A stretch of DNA of 49,080 nt from Oscillospiraceae bacterium. GTDB taxonomy: Bacteria; Bacillota; Clostridia; Oscillospirales; Acutalibacteraceae. Positions 33,936 through 41,824 of this stretch are shown here, in pieces. Position 1 is the first letter of the stretch; the number at the start of each line of letters is the position of its first letter. The DNA lies in contig SVPH01000021.1 in assembly GCA_015065965.1 (NCBI GenBank), positions 1-49,080 on the forward strand, given 5' to 3'. A program made the position numbers and the translations under genes. Below the pieces are notes generated by a model. The model was not told the origin of the DNA and did not search any database. It saw nothing but the letters and a program-made list of their open reading frames with translations.

Positions 33936-35072
33936 TTAATTTATCGCTCTGATTACCTTTTTCCCTTCGGCAATGCCGAGAATAAGAGCGTCTATTTCCT
34001 GAACTGTTGTAAATCTTGAAAAACTGATTCTCAGAGGGCTGTCAAGCCTTCTGCGGTCAAGACCCATCTGCATAAGCACATGGCTTTTTTTGCCCTTTGA
34101 GCAAGCCGAACCGCTTGAAACGCAGATGCCTTTTTCTGAAAGGAAGTTAAGCATCGGCTCGGATTTTATGCCCAAAACTGAAATATTTGTAACATAGGGC
34201 AATGCATCTGGCGGCGAATTGATAACCACATCGCCGATTCCCTCAAGTTTTGAAACCATGTAGTCCCTGAGCATTCTGATATGCTCAAGTTCTTTCTGCG
34301 GATCGGGCATTGCTTTGGCGGCAGCGGCAAAACCTGCGATTGCGGGCATTGCTTCCGTGCCGGGTCTGATTTTCATTTCCTGCTCGCCGCCGAAAGTTCT
34401 CGGTTTTATTTTCACACCCTTGCGGATATAAAGCGCACCGACACCTTTGGGTCCGTGGATTTTATGGGAACTTACCGTCATAAGATCAACGCCGAGAGCG
34501 GCAGGTTTTATCGGCATTTTGCCGAAAGCCTGAACGGCATCGCAGTGAATGAGTGCCGGTGAACGAGCCATCATTGCCGCGCGCTTTGCAGCCTGAACAG
34601 GCATTACTGTGCCCACTTCATTGTTGACAAGCATCATGGAAATGAGAATTGTATTTGAATTAACGGCGGCATAAAGGTCTTTTTCGTTTATCCTGCCGTA
34701 ATTGTCAACTTTAAGCCTGATAACTTCAAAACCGTCTGCTTCAAGGCGGCTGAGGGTATCATCAATGCTGGAATGCTCAACGCTTGTTGAAACAATCCGT
34801 CTGCCCATGCGGCGCATCTGATATGCCGCGCCGAAAAGAGCAAGGTTGTTACTCTCCGTTCCGCCGGAGGTGAAGAAGATTTCTTCGGGATTGCAGGAAA
34901 GACGCTTTGCAATATCTTCCCTTGAACGGTCAAGCAAATCTTTGGCTTCGTTGCCGATTCTGTGGAGAGATGAGGGATTACCCCAGCATTTTGTCATGGC
35001 ATCCGCAACAGCGCTGACAGCCTCGCAGCACGGTGCTGTTGTTGCACTGTTATCAAAATATGCACACATCAT
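33936..35072 (-). CDS. nifS: cysteine desulfurase (NifS/IscS family), ThiI partner
   Basis: PLP enzyme of 378 residues that takes sulfur from cysteine and passes it on as a persulfide. PLP lysine K204 in SSHKIHGPKG, conserved H100 in EHSSI, and catalytic C324 in SSGSACSKGKKSH, a short-loop class I arrangement. The gene ends 12 bases before thiI, so its likely job is sulfur supply for tRNA thiolation, as for NifZ-ThiI in Bacillus; the nearby mnmA may share it. It heads the operon nifS-thiI-cinA-sortase-sortase. The symbol reflects family only. Confidence 0.93.
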   Translation of the reverse strand: MMCAYFDNSATTAPCCEAVSAVADAMTKCWGNPSSLHRIGNEAKDLLDRSREDIAKRLSCNPEEIFFTSGGTESNNLALFGAAYQMRRMGRRIVSTSVEHSSIDDTLSRLEADGFEVIRLKVDNYGRINEKDLYAAVNSNTILISMMLVNNEVGTVMPVQAAKRAAMMARSPALIHCDAVQAFGKMPIKPAALGVDLMTVSSHKIHGPKGVGALYIRKGVKIKPRTFGGEQEMKIRPGTEAMPAIAGFAAAAKAMPDPQKELEHIRMLRDYMVSKLEGIGDVVINSPPDALPYVTNISVLGIKSEPMLNFLSEKGICVSSGSACSKGKKSHVLMQMGLDRRRLDSPLRISFSRFTTVQEIDALILGIAEGKKVIRAIN

Positions 35073-35125
35073 TTCACATTCCCCTCTGTCGGCACTACAC
35101 CCATTATAATAATCATATTTAAAAC

Positions 35126-35154
35126 ATTATACACTATTTTTCCCCCACTTGCAA
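35126..35154 (-). promoter_or_regulatory. promoter of the nifS-thiI-cinA-sortase operon
   Basis: Minus strand TTGCAA (35154-35149), 17-base spacer, TATAAT (35131-35126). The remaining 35155-35362 upstream of the SOD gene is AT-rich; it holds a TATAAT at 35226 without a clear -35, and no gene. Confidence 0.65.
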
Positions 35155-35362
35155 TATATTTTTTTGCCTTTAACGGAGACAGGGGTACGGGTTTATTACA
35201 GTATATGCCGATTTTACGAAACGGATATAATCATAATACCCCCATTAATTTAATAAATTTGATGATATTTGTTAAGAGATTTGAAAGATTTGGCGGTAAC
35301 GAGGAATAATATCGGTAAACAAACCTTTTCTGTCGCATAAAATAATGTCAAGGAGAGATTTT

Positions 35363-35815
35363 ATGTATACTTATCACAGCCGTTCAAGGCGTATTCTGGA
35401 TTTTCTTTCTCGCTCAAGGCCTGCCGCCGTTGCTCAGATATGCGGCACTCCGGACTTTCCCTCGGTTTGCGGAACACTAATGCTTTATCCGTCGCAGGCA
35501 GGAGTTTTTGCCGTTGTTTCGGTTGGCGGAATCCCCGATAAACTCGGCTGCGGCAACATCCTTGCAATGCATATCCATGACCCTGCAACAGGGGCGCACT
35601 ATAACCCCAAAAATCTTCCGCATCCGTTCCACGCAGGCGATATGCCGCCGCTTTTTGTTGACGGCAACGATGCTTGGGCAGCGTTTTTAACCGAGCGGTT
35701 TGATGTGCGCGATGTTATCGGCAAAACGGTTGTCATTCACCGCAGACGCGACGATTTTATGACTCAGCCATCGGGCGATGCAGGCGAAAAGATAGCGGAA
35801 GGAACGATAAAATAA
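35363..35815 (+). CDS. Cu/Zn superoxide dismutase family protein, apparently cytoplasmic
   Basis: 150 residues from the ATG at 35363, which has AAGGAG 7 bases upstream; a slightly earlier ATG lies before that site. The SodC-type metal ligands are all present: H70-x-H72, H79, H87/H90, D93 and H126, with GDMPPLFVD and the end pattern VIHRRRDDF...QPSGDAG. Deviations: the substrate-guiding Arg after GDAG is Lys (GEK), the C-terminal Cys of the usual disulfide is Glu, and an Arg-rich N terminus replaces a signal peptide. It may be a superoxide dismutase or a metal-binding relative. Single-gene unit with its own terminator. Confidence 0.8.
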   Translation: MYTYHSRSRRILDFLSRSRPAAVAQICGTPDFPSVCGTLMLYPSQAGVFAVVSVGGIPDKLGCGNILAMHIHDPATGAHYNPKNLPHPFHAGDMPPLFVDGNDAWAAFLTERFDVRDVIGKTVVIHRRRDDFMTQPSGDAGEKIAEGTIK

Positions 35816-35818
35816 TAA

Positions 35819-35850
35819 AAACCTCCGAAGCCGTGAAACTTCGGAGGTTT
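35819..35850. terminator. bidirectional terminator between SOD-like gene and pduL
   Basis: A 12-bp stem AAACCTCCGAAG/CTTCGGAGGTTT with an 8-base loop, T-rich on both outgoing strands. Confidence 0.85.
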
Positions 35851-35858
35851 GATTTTGA

Positions 35859-36431
35859 TTAAAGGATTTCACCCATCATGCCGGGCTTTGCGCCTGCAGC
35901 ATTTGATTCGTCTGTATCAATGTGCATTGCAAGAGCAAAATTGGGGTTAACTCTTACAACAACATCATCAAAAATGAGGCTTCTGCCGTCTGACTCAACC
36001 TTAACGCAAACATTCTGCTTGTCTTCAAGACCGTACTTTTCAGCATCTGCAGGAGTTGCGTGGATATGTCTTTTTGCGGAGATAACGCCGCACTCAATCT
36101 CAACTTCACCTTTGGGGCCAACGAGTTTGCAAGCGCCTGTTGCTGCAATATCGCCGCTCTCTCTTACGGGAGCAACAACACCGATGCTGCGTGCATCTGT
36201 GAGTGAAAGTTCAACCTGAGTTGAGGGACGAACGGGTCCGAGGATTGAAACAGCAGGGAAACTGCCTTTTGAGCCGACAACTGCAACTCTTTCTTCGCAG
36301 GCAAACTGACCGGGCTGTGAAAGGTCTTTTTTGTGTGTGAGTTCATAGCCTTCTCCGAAAAGGATATCAAGGTCTGCGCGGCTTACATGAACGTGACGGG
36401 CTGAAGTTTCAACAAGAACTTCCTTTTTCAT
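35859..36431 (-). CDS. pduL: phosphate propanoyl/acetyltransferase PduL
   Basis: Phosphotransacylase of 190 residues that swaps acyl-CoA and acyl-phosphate, structurally unrelated to Pta. Two beta-barrel repeats carry the zinc histidines: SARHVHVS near the start, RHIHATPADAE in the middle and MHIDTDE near the end. The first 20-residue encapsulation peptide of microcompartment PduL is absent and no shell genes are nearby, so it probably serves housekeeping acetyl-phosphate/acetate metabolism, as in other clostridia. Ribosome site AAGGTGA. Confidence 0.93.
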   Translation of the reverse strand: MKKEVLVETSARHVHVSRADLDILFGEGYELTHKKDLSQPGQFACEERVAVVGSKGSFPAVSILGPVRPSTQVELSLTDARSIGVVAPVRESGDIAATGACKLVGPKGEVEIECGVISAKRHIHATPADAEKYGLEDKQNVCVKVESDGRSLIFDDVVVRVNPNFALAMHIDTDESNAAGAKPGMMGEIL

Positions 36432-36473
36432 AGTAAATCACCTTTTTATAAATATTATTTTTTACGCAATAAT

Positions 36474-36498
36474 GGTGACCGCCGAAATGACGGTCACC
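36474..36498 (-). terminator. hairpin, probable terminator of the lipoprotein gene
   Basis: GGTGACCG/CGGTCACC with a 9-base loop, right after the lipoprotein stop; the following tract is only moderately T-rich. Confidence 0.5.
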
Positions 36499-36513
36499 GA
36501 GAATTATGTTTAA

Positions 36514-37410
36514 TTACCAGTTGATGTTGTAATCGTTCTCTGTTGAGAAGGGAAGAACAACGTCTTCACCGCCCAGAGGGATATAAAGAGTCCAGTAAAG
36601 CATATAGTTTGCATGTGTTACATTGCCTGTTGCGGGGTCAACTGTAACTACAACTGTGCTTGAGGGATAACCTGTTGCAACTGTACCTACGCTGAACATG
36701 CTCTTAACGATGCCGGGGATATAACCGTCAATGATGCCGGGAAGAACTGCGTTGAAAGCCTTGGGAGCATGACCCTTGCTGTGTGAATAACTTTCTGAAC
36801 GGGGGTCTGCAACTGTTGTTACTTTGATTTCCCACTTGCCGTTCTTCTCTGTGATTGATGCACTCTTAACATCTGCTGCTGTAAGTTTGCTTGCATATGT
36901 TTCGCCTTCAACGGGGAAATAAGCGTTCTTATCTGCTGCTGATGTCCATGTAACATTCTTCTTGCTGTCGTCTTCACCCATGTTGTCCTTGATAAGTGAC
37001 TGACCTATTGAATCAAGTGCGCTGGGGATACCTGTGATTTCACCTGCAACCGCATGCTTCATATAGTTTGAGTGAATGCTCTTTGAATTTTTCTTTGCAT
37101 TGTTGATAACTGTGTTGTAATATTTAACAATTTCTTCTTTGCCTTCGGGCATAGCATTTGCTGCTTCAGTTGTTGTTTCGTCAGCAACTGTTGTTGTTTC
37201 GCCTGCAACGGTGGTTGCATCTGCTGTGGTTGTTTCGTCTGCTGCAACGGTTGTTTCGTCAGCAGGTGCTGCTGTTGTTTCATCAATTGCTGCAAAGGGA
37301 TCTTCTGTTGTTGTGGGAGCAGTTGTTGTTTCTTCGTCTCCGTTGCCGCCGCATGCTGCAAAAGCAAAAAGCATGGAGAAAGCGAGAAGAATTGCGAGAA
37401 GTTTTTTCAT
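36514..37410 (-). CDS. lipoprotein with Thr-rich spacer
   Basis: 298 residues. Lipobox AFAAC (Cys20), then a spacer of about 65 residues made of repeated ETTT/ADETTT units, then a globular domain (about 90-298) that I do not recognise. The spacer would hold the domain away from the membrane and could be glycosylated. AGGAGG-like ribosome site and a good promoter; single-gene unit. Similar Thr-rich stretches occur in three other exported proteins in the window, so this looks like the organism's usual surface-linker style. Confidence 0.8.
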   Translation of the reverse strand: MKKLLAILLAFSMLFAFAACGGNGDEETTTAPTTTEDPFAAIDETTAAPADETTVAADETTTADATTVAGETTTVADETTTEAANAMPEGKEEIVKYYNTVINNAKKNSKSIHSNYMKHAVAGEITGIPSALDSIGQSLIKDNMGEDDSKKNVTWTSAADKNAYFPVEGETYASKLTAADVKSASITEKNGKWEIKVTTVADPRSESYSHSKGHAPKAFNAVLPGIIDGYIPGIVKSMFSVGTVATGYPSSTVVVTVDPATGNVTHANYMLYWTLYIPLGGEDVVLPFSTENDYNINW

Positions 37411-37493
37411 GGTTTTTCCTCCTAATATGTCTTGTGGATTTGGCGTGCAAAAAAATCATCGAATTTTCGCACAGCCGCGTACAGGATAAGTAT

Positions 37494-37521
37494 AGTATAA
37501 AATTAATGCAAATGCAAGCAA
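37494..37521 (-). promoter_or_regulatory. promoter of the Thr-rich lipoprotein gene
   Basis: Minus strand TTGCTT (37521-37516), 16-base spacer, TATACT (37499-37494). Confidence 0.5.
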
Positions 37522-37663
37522 AAAATTAACATAGTTTTGTTAAAATCATGTTAAATTTAAAAATTTTTGATATGCACGGTTTGCCGTTCGTCATGTGTAA
37601 CAATAATTGTTGCCGCATTTTGTGCATGTTTACAAAACGGAATGTCATATTTTATTTTGATAT

Positions 37664-37786
37664 CGTAGGGTACGGGTTTCACATCCCGTTTGACGGTGCG
37701 CTTTACGGCACACACGGACAGGCACAGAGGTCTGTCCCTACGTTTTTTGCATAAAAAACGGCGGGATGATGACATCCCGCCCTACA
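37664..37786. repeat. palindromic intergenic repeat cluster
   Basis: A 79-bp unit is bounded by CGTAGGG and CCCTACG (37664-37670, 37736-37742) and contains hairpins ACGGG/CCCGT and GGACAG/CTGTCC. A second unit follows with GGCGGGATG/CATCCCGCC and CCTAC. This is the look of dispersed extragenic palindromic repeats in clostridia. The stretch 37522-37663 before it is AT-rich and I see no gene. Confidence 0.55.
37751..37781 (-). terminator. terminator of the binding-protein gene
   Basis: GGCGGGATG/CATCCCGCC (37760-37781), followed on the minus strand by GTTTTTTATG. Confidence 0.75.
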
Positions 37787-37800
37787 AAATGAATTTTCAA

Positions 37801-38796
37801 TTATTCGGCTGCGGCAACCGATTCACTATAATAAAATCCGTCATCGGGCACTTCGCCGCCGATAAGTGCAGGGTCTGCCTGATTGAGCATATCAAGCACT
37901 GCCTTGACAGCCGTTTTCATTTCCTCACCCTTAATGAATTTGAGGTTGCAATAAGGCGCTGTTGCCGCTGCAAGTTCCTCGCTTTCAAAATATTTGCTTT
38001 CAAAAAGGAAAGTTTCCGCTCCCGCTCCGAGATTTGCGTTTATATAGTTAAGCGAGAGTTCGTTGTGCATAAGAAAAGTTGAAACATATTCGGGTTTCTG
38101 TTCAATATACTCATTCCTTGCAACAACAACGCTCTGAACAAGCGGTGTGCCGCAGATTTTGTTCCATTCATCGGAAATGCTCAGCGCACGCCTCATGCCT
38201 TTGCCGGATGCAATAACGCTTGCCGCAGCAGGCTCGGTGAGAATGCAGATATCCGCTTTACCTTCATCTGTAAGTGCGGTAATTTCATTAAAATCATTCT
38301 TATATTCAACCGTAACATCGCTGAAAGCGCGGTTAATAATGTGTTCCGCAGAAGTACCTTTGCCTACGGTATAAACTGTTTTACCTTTAAGGTCATCAGC
38401 GCTTTTTATGCTTTCTCCGTTTTCAAGCACATAGAGAGTGCTGAGGGTGTTTATCGCAAGAATCTTTATTGCACCGTTTGTTTCGTTATAAAGAGTTGCT
38501 GCAGTGTTAACAGGCAGAAGAGCAATATCCGCCGTGCCGTTTTTAATTTGATCCGCAGCCTGCTCAGGGTCTGCATATGATGTAACTTCATATGCATAGT
38601 CACGGTCTGCCGTGAGTTTTGCAAGGCTCATGCCCATTGCACCGCTGAGAGATGCAATCTTTGTTTTTTCCTCTCTGATATAACTTGTTGTTGATTCTTC
38701 CGTTTCGCCAACCGAACCCGTATCGCCGCACGCGGCAAATGAAACAAGCATAATCATTGCCGTAAGCAAAGCAAGAATTCTTTTAAATATTTTCAT
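37801..38796 (-). CDS. ABC-type substrate-binding lipoprotein, NitT/TauT (SsuA/THI5-like)
   Basis: 331 residues from the ATG at 38796, which is 9 bases after AGGGG; an earlier ATG touches that site and is less likely. Lipobox SFAAC. The rest is a periplasmic-binding type II fold: KIASLSGAMGMSLAKL, IKNGTADIALLPVNTAA, DLKGKTVYTVGKGTSAEHI, and TEPAAASVIASG. Such proteins bind aliphatic sulfonates, nitrate or thiamine precursors. No permease or ATPase gene is adjacent, so it is an orphan and its ligand is unknown. Confidence 0.88.
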   Translation of the reverse strand: MKIFKRILALLTAMIMLVSFAACGDTGSVGETEESTTSYIREEKTKIASLSGAMGMSLAKLTADRDYAYEVTSYADPEQAADQIKNGTADIALLPVNTAATLYNETNGAIKILAINTLSTLYVLENGESIKSADDLKGKTVYTVGKGTSAEHIINRAFSDVTVEYKNDFNEITALTDEGKADICILTEPAAASVIASGKGMRRALSISDEWNKICGTPLVQSVVVARNEYIEQKPEYVSTFLMHNELSLNYINANLGAGAETFLFESKYFESEELAAATAPYCNLKFIKGEEMKTAVKAVLDMLNQADPALIGGEVPDDGFYYSESVAAAE

Positions 38797-38839
38797 ATTG
38801 TTCATCCCCTGTTCTTTTATACGGACTATTATTACCATT

Positions 38840-38868
38840 ATTATACATAGGCATTCGGGCATTGTCAA
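38840..38868 (-). promoter_or_regulatory. promoter of the binding-protein gene
   Basis: Minus strand TTGACA (38868-38863), 17-base spacer, TATAAT (38845-38840): full consensus. Confidence 0.75.
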
Positions 38869-38879
38869 TAAACAAACTC

Positions 38880-38908
38880 TTGAACGAATGCGGAGAATAG
38901 TATATAAT
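38880..38908 (+). promoter_or_regulatory. promoter of the FtsW/RodA-PBP operon
   Basis: TTGAAC (38880-38885), 17-base spacer, TATAAT (38903-38908); its -35 lies 11 bases from the divergent promoter's -35. Confidence 0.65.
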
Positions 38909-38931
38909 TAGGATTGTAGGGAGGTGAACCT

Positions 38932-40257
38932 ATGGCAGAAAAAACCGCAAAAAAACAGCCGCGCTTTCAGCAGGTTACGGTTATGATTCTTATGACTCTG
39001 TTTCAACTTCTGTGCGCAGCATGCGTTGTCTGCAGGCAGGAAGAACCGAGCCTTAACATGATCTATATTTTCTTCGGCTACATTGCTGCCGAATGGCTTT
39101 ATATGCTCATAGGCAACCTTGTTACCGATAACGATTATTTTGAACTTGAAGCAATCGCATTTTTCCTCTCGGGCATCGGACTGACCGTGTGTGCAAGTTT
39201 CAACGAAAGTTATGCACTCAAGCAACTCATTGCCATAGGGCTGGGACTTATCGTTTACCTTGTGATGCTTCTGCTTATAAAAGACGTTCACTTTGCCGGG
39301 CTGCTGCGTTATCCTGCGGCAATAGGCTCTGTCGGCGTGCTTGCGGCAAACCTTTTGCTTGCCGAAACGGTAAACGGCACTCTCAACTGGATTGACCTCG
39401 GATTTTTCTCAATTCAGCCGTCCGAACTTGTTAAAGTTGCGTTTGTGCTTGTCGGTGCGGTATCGCTTGAAAAACTGCTTTCAATAACAAGCCTTACAAA
39501 ATATATCATATTTTCGCTCGGATGTGTCGGCGCACTTTTCCTTATGAAAGATTTCGGCACTGCGCTGATATTCTTTTTTACCTTTATTCTGATTGCGTTC
39601 ATGCGTTCGGGAAACATACGGACAATCGTTCTCATCTGCGCCGTTGCTCTCATGGGCGCAATGCTCATAATCTATTTCAAGCCCTATGTTGCAAACCGCT
39701 TTGCCGCCTACCGTCATGTGTGGGATTATATTGACACAACGGGTTATCAGCAGGCAAGGGTGCTTATTTACACCGCAAGCGGCGGTCTTTTCGGTCTGGG
39801 AATAGGCGAGGGCAAACTGCGCGATGTCTATGCGGCATCAACCGACCTTGTTTTTGGTCTGATATGCGAAGAAATGGGTCTTCTGCTCGGCATTGCGGTG
39901 CTCATCAGTTTTGCCTGCATTGCTCTCTTTGCAATTAAATCGGCAAAATCATCGGCATCCACTTTCTACGCAATTGCTGCTGTTGCTGCAGCAGGCATGC
40001 TGCTCTTCCAACTTTCGCTGAATGTTTTCGGCATAACGGATTTGCTGCCTCTCACGGGCGTAACGCTTCCGTTTGTGAGCCGAGGCGGCTCAAGCATGAT
40101 ATGTTCATGGGGACTTCTTGCATATATCAGGGCGGCAGGCGCACCTTTCAATCCGCCGAAACCCGATATTGCGGTTAAAAAAACTCTTCCCCAAAACAAA
40201 ACAAAGGCACTTCCTCCTAAGGTTACTTCTCCTAAGAAGAAAGGAGGCATGGCATGA
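38932..40257 (+). CDS. SEDS-family peptidoglycan polymerase (FtsW/RodA/SpoVE type)
   Basis: 441-residue integral membrane protein with about ten helices. SEDS proteins polymerise glycan strands from lipid II. Family blocks: NWIDLGFFSIQPSELVKVA, KDFGTALIFF, GYQQARVLIYTASGGLFGLG and the end pattern LPLTGVTLPFVSRGGSSM. A basic Pro/Lys tail of about 40 residues follows. The next gene is a class B PBP overlapping by 4 bases, the usual polymerase-transpeptidase pair. I cannot decide between elongation, division and spore-cortex roles. Confidence 0.94.
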   Translation: MAEKTAKKQPRFQQVTVMILMTLFQLLCAACVVCRQEEPSLNMIYIFFGYIAAEWLYMLIGNLVTDNDYFELEAIAFFLSGIGLTVCASFNESYALKQLIAIGLGLIVYLVMLLLIKDVHFAGLLRYPAAIGSVGVLAANLLLAETVNGTLNWIDLGFFSIQPSELVKVAFVLVGAVSLEKLLSITSLTKYIIFSLGCVGALFLMKDFGTALIFFFTFILIAFMRSGNIRTIVLICAVALMGAMLIIYFKPYVANRFAAYRHVWDYIDTTGYQQARVLIYTASGGLFGLGIGEGKLRDVYAASTDLVFGLICEEMGLLLGIAVLISFACIALFAIKSAKSSASTFYAIAAVAAAGMLLFQLSLNVFGITDLLPLTGVTLPFVSRGGSSMICSWGLLAYIRAAGAPFNPPKPDIAVKKTLPQNKTKALPPKVTSPKKKGGMA

Positions 40258-41624
40258 GAATAACGGCAAAAAGAGCGGCAATAATCTATGCGCTCATCAT
40301 CGCTTTCCTTGCAGGCGTTGTAATTCTGGTTGCGAGCCTTATGCTCAACGGCTCGGAATGGGCATCCAACCGCGCCAACCGCCATATCTATTCGGGCGGC
40401 ACAATTGTCAACGCAGGTACGATTTTTGACCGAAACGGCATTGCACTTGCATCAAGTTCGGATAACGAAAGAATCTTTGCGGAGAACTCTACCGTACGCA
40501 AAGCGGTGCACCATGTTGTAGGCGATACTTCGGGCTATATATCAACGGGTACTCACAATATTTTCCGCCATACTCTTTCGGGTTACAGCCGCATTGAGGG
40601 CATATACAACCTCAAACAGACCGGCACAGGCACAAACATTCACCTCAATATTGACAGCGAGGCAAACAAAATCGCTTACAACGCACTCGGTGATTACAAC
40701 GGAGTTGTTGCAGTTTACAACTATAAAACGGGAGAACTGCTCTGCAGCGTTTCAAAGCCGTCATACGACCCCGAAAATGTGCCCGAAAACCTGCGCACGG
40801 ATGAAAAATATGACGGCGTATTCCTTGATAAATTTGTTTCGGGCGTTTATACTCCCGGTTCTATAATGAAAATAATCACTGCCGCTTGTGCAATAGAAAA
40901 TATCCCCGATATTTACACTCGCACCTTTGAATGCGACGGCGAATACGAAACGGGCGACGGCACGGTTATCTGCAACGGCGAACACGGCAAGGTTAATTTT
41001 CAGCAGGCAATGAACGAATCCTGTAACAGCGCTTTTGCGGAAATTTCCATTCTTCTCGGCGCGGAAAAACTTGAAGCAACAGCAAAAGCAATGGGCTTTA
41101 ACAGCCAACTTTATGCAAAGGAAATCCGCCTTGTTGAAAGCAGATTTTCGCCCGATAAAAAAAGCAAAGCCGAACTTGGATGGGCAGGCATCGGTCAGTC
41201 AACAACTCTTGTTAACCCTGCCCATTTTCTGAGCATAATGGGTGCAATCGCAAACGGCGGCACGGGTTATGCACCCGACAGAATAAAATCTCTCGGCACA
41301 GTTTCGCAGATTGTGGGCAGACTGCCCGAAACTGCGGTTCAGATTAACCCGGAAACTGCAAAAAAACTTGACGAGATACTGCGTTCAAATGTTACCGATA
41401 AATACGGCGAATGGAAATTTGAAAACCTGCAGATGTGCGGCAAAACGGGTACAGCACAGGTTGACGGCGCAAAAAGCCACTCATGGTTTGCGGGCTATTC
41501 GCAACTCGATAATCTTCCTCTTGCAGTTATCTGCATTGCAGAGCACGGCGGCTACGGCTCGGGCGTTGCATCGAGCGCCGCCAATAAAGTTATGCAGTAT
41601 TTCCTGAAAAATTACGATGTATAA
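40254..41624 (+). CDS. class B penicillin-binding protein (transpeptidase)
   Basis: 456 residues, one membrane anchor (8-30), a short N-terminal region (GTIFDRNGIALA) and a transpeptidase domain. Active-site motifs are complete: S203-I-M-K206, S256-C-N258, K397-T-G399. It lacks the large dimerisation domain of typical PBP2/PBP3, so it belongs to the compact PbpA-like group that pairs with a SEDS protein in Actinobacteria and clostridia. ATGA overlap with the SEDS gene. A terminator follows. Confidence 0.94.
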   Translation: MRITAKRAAIIYALIIAFLAGVVILVASLMLNGSEWASNRANRHIYSGGTIVNAGTIFDRNGIALASSSDNERIFAENSTVRKAVHHVVGDTSGYISTGTHNIFRHTLSGYSRIEGIYNLKQTGTGTNIHLNIDSEANKIAYNALGDYNGVVAVYNYKTGELLCSVSKPSYDPENVPENLRTDEKYDGVFLDKFVSGVYTPGSIMKIITAACAIENIPDIYTRTFECDGEYETGDGTVICNGEHGKVNFQQAMNESCNSAFAEISILLGAEKLEATAKAMGFNSQLYAKEIRLVESRFSPDKKSKAELGWAGIGQSTTLVNPAHFLSIMGAIANGGTGYAPDRIKSLGTVSQIVGRLPETAVQINPETAKKLDEILRSNVTDKYGEWKFENLQMCGKTGTAQVDGAKSHSWFAGYSQLDNLPLAVICIAEHGGYGSGVASSAANKVMQYFLKNYDV

Positions 41625-41633
41625 AGCAACAAA

Positions 41634-41670
41634 AACGGCGGGATGATAAATCCTGCCGTTTCCTGTTTGT
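41634..41670 (+). terminator. terminator of the SEDS-PBP operon
   Basis: An 11-bp stem AACGGCGGGAT/ATCCTGCCGTT with one G-T pair (41634-41644, 41650-41660), then TCCTGTTTGTTTT. Confidence 0.8.
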
Positions 41671-41749
41671 TTTGGATAAACAATCTCGATACCGAACCGA
41701 CAGTTGAATTTTTCGCCTTTCGGTTTAGTTTTGCTAAATAAATGCGTTA

Positions 41750-41778
41750 TTGTTTTTTGCGTTTTACGGAGTTATTAT
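41750..41778 (+). promoter_or_regulatory. candidate promoter of the XRE regulator
   Basis: TTGTTT (41750-41755), 17-base spacer, TATTAT (41773-41778). The -35 is weak. Confidence 0.4.
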
Positions 41779-41824
41779 TTGAATGCAGACAGTACTGTTA
41801 TCCCAAAACGGAGGTAAACACATA

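Noticed and set aside
37540-37800. Short frames between the two lipoprotein genes
   Set aside because: They cross palindromic repeats and the terminator, and lack ribosome sites.
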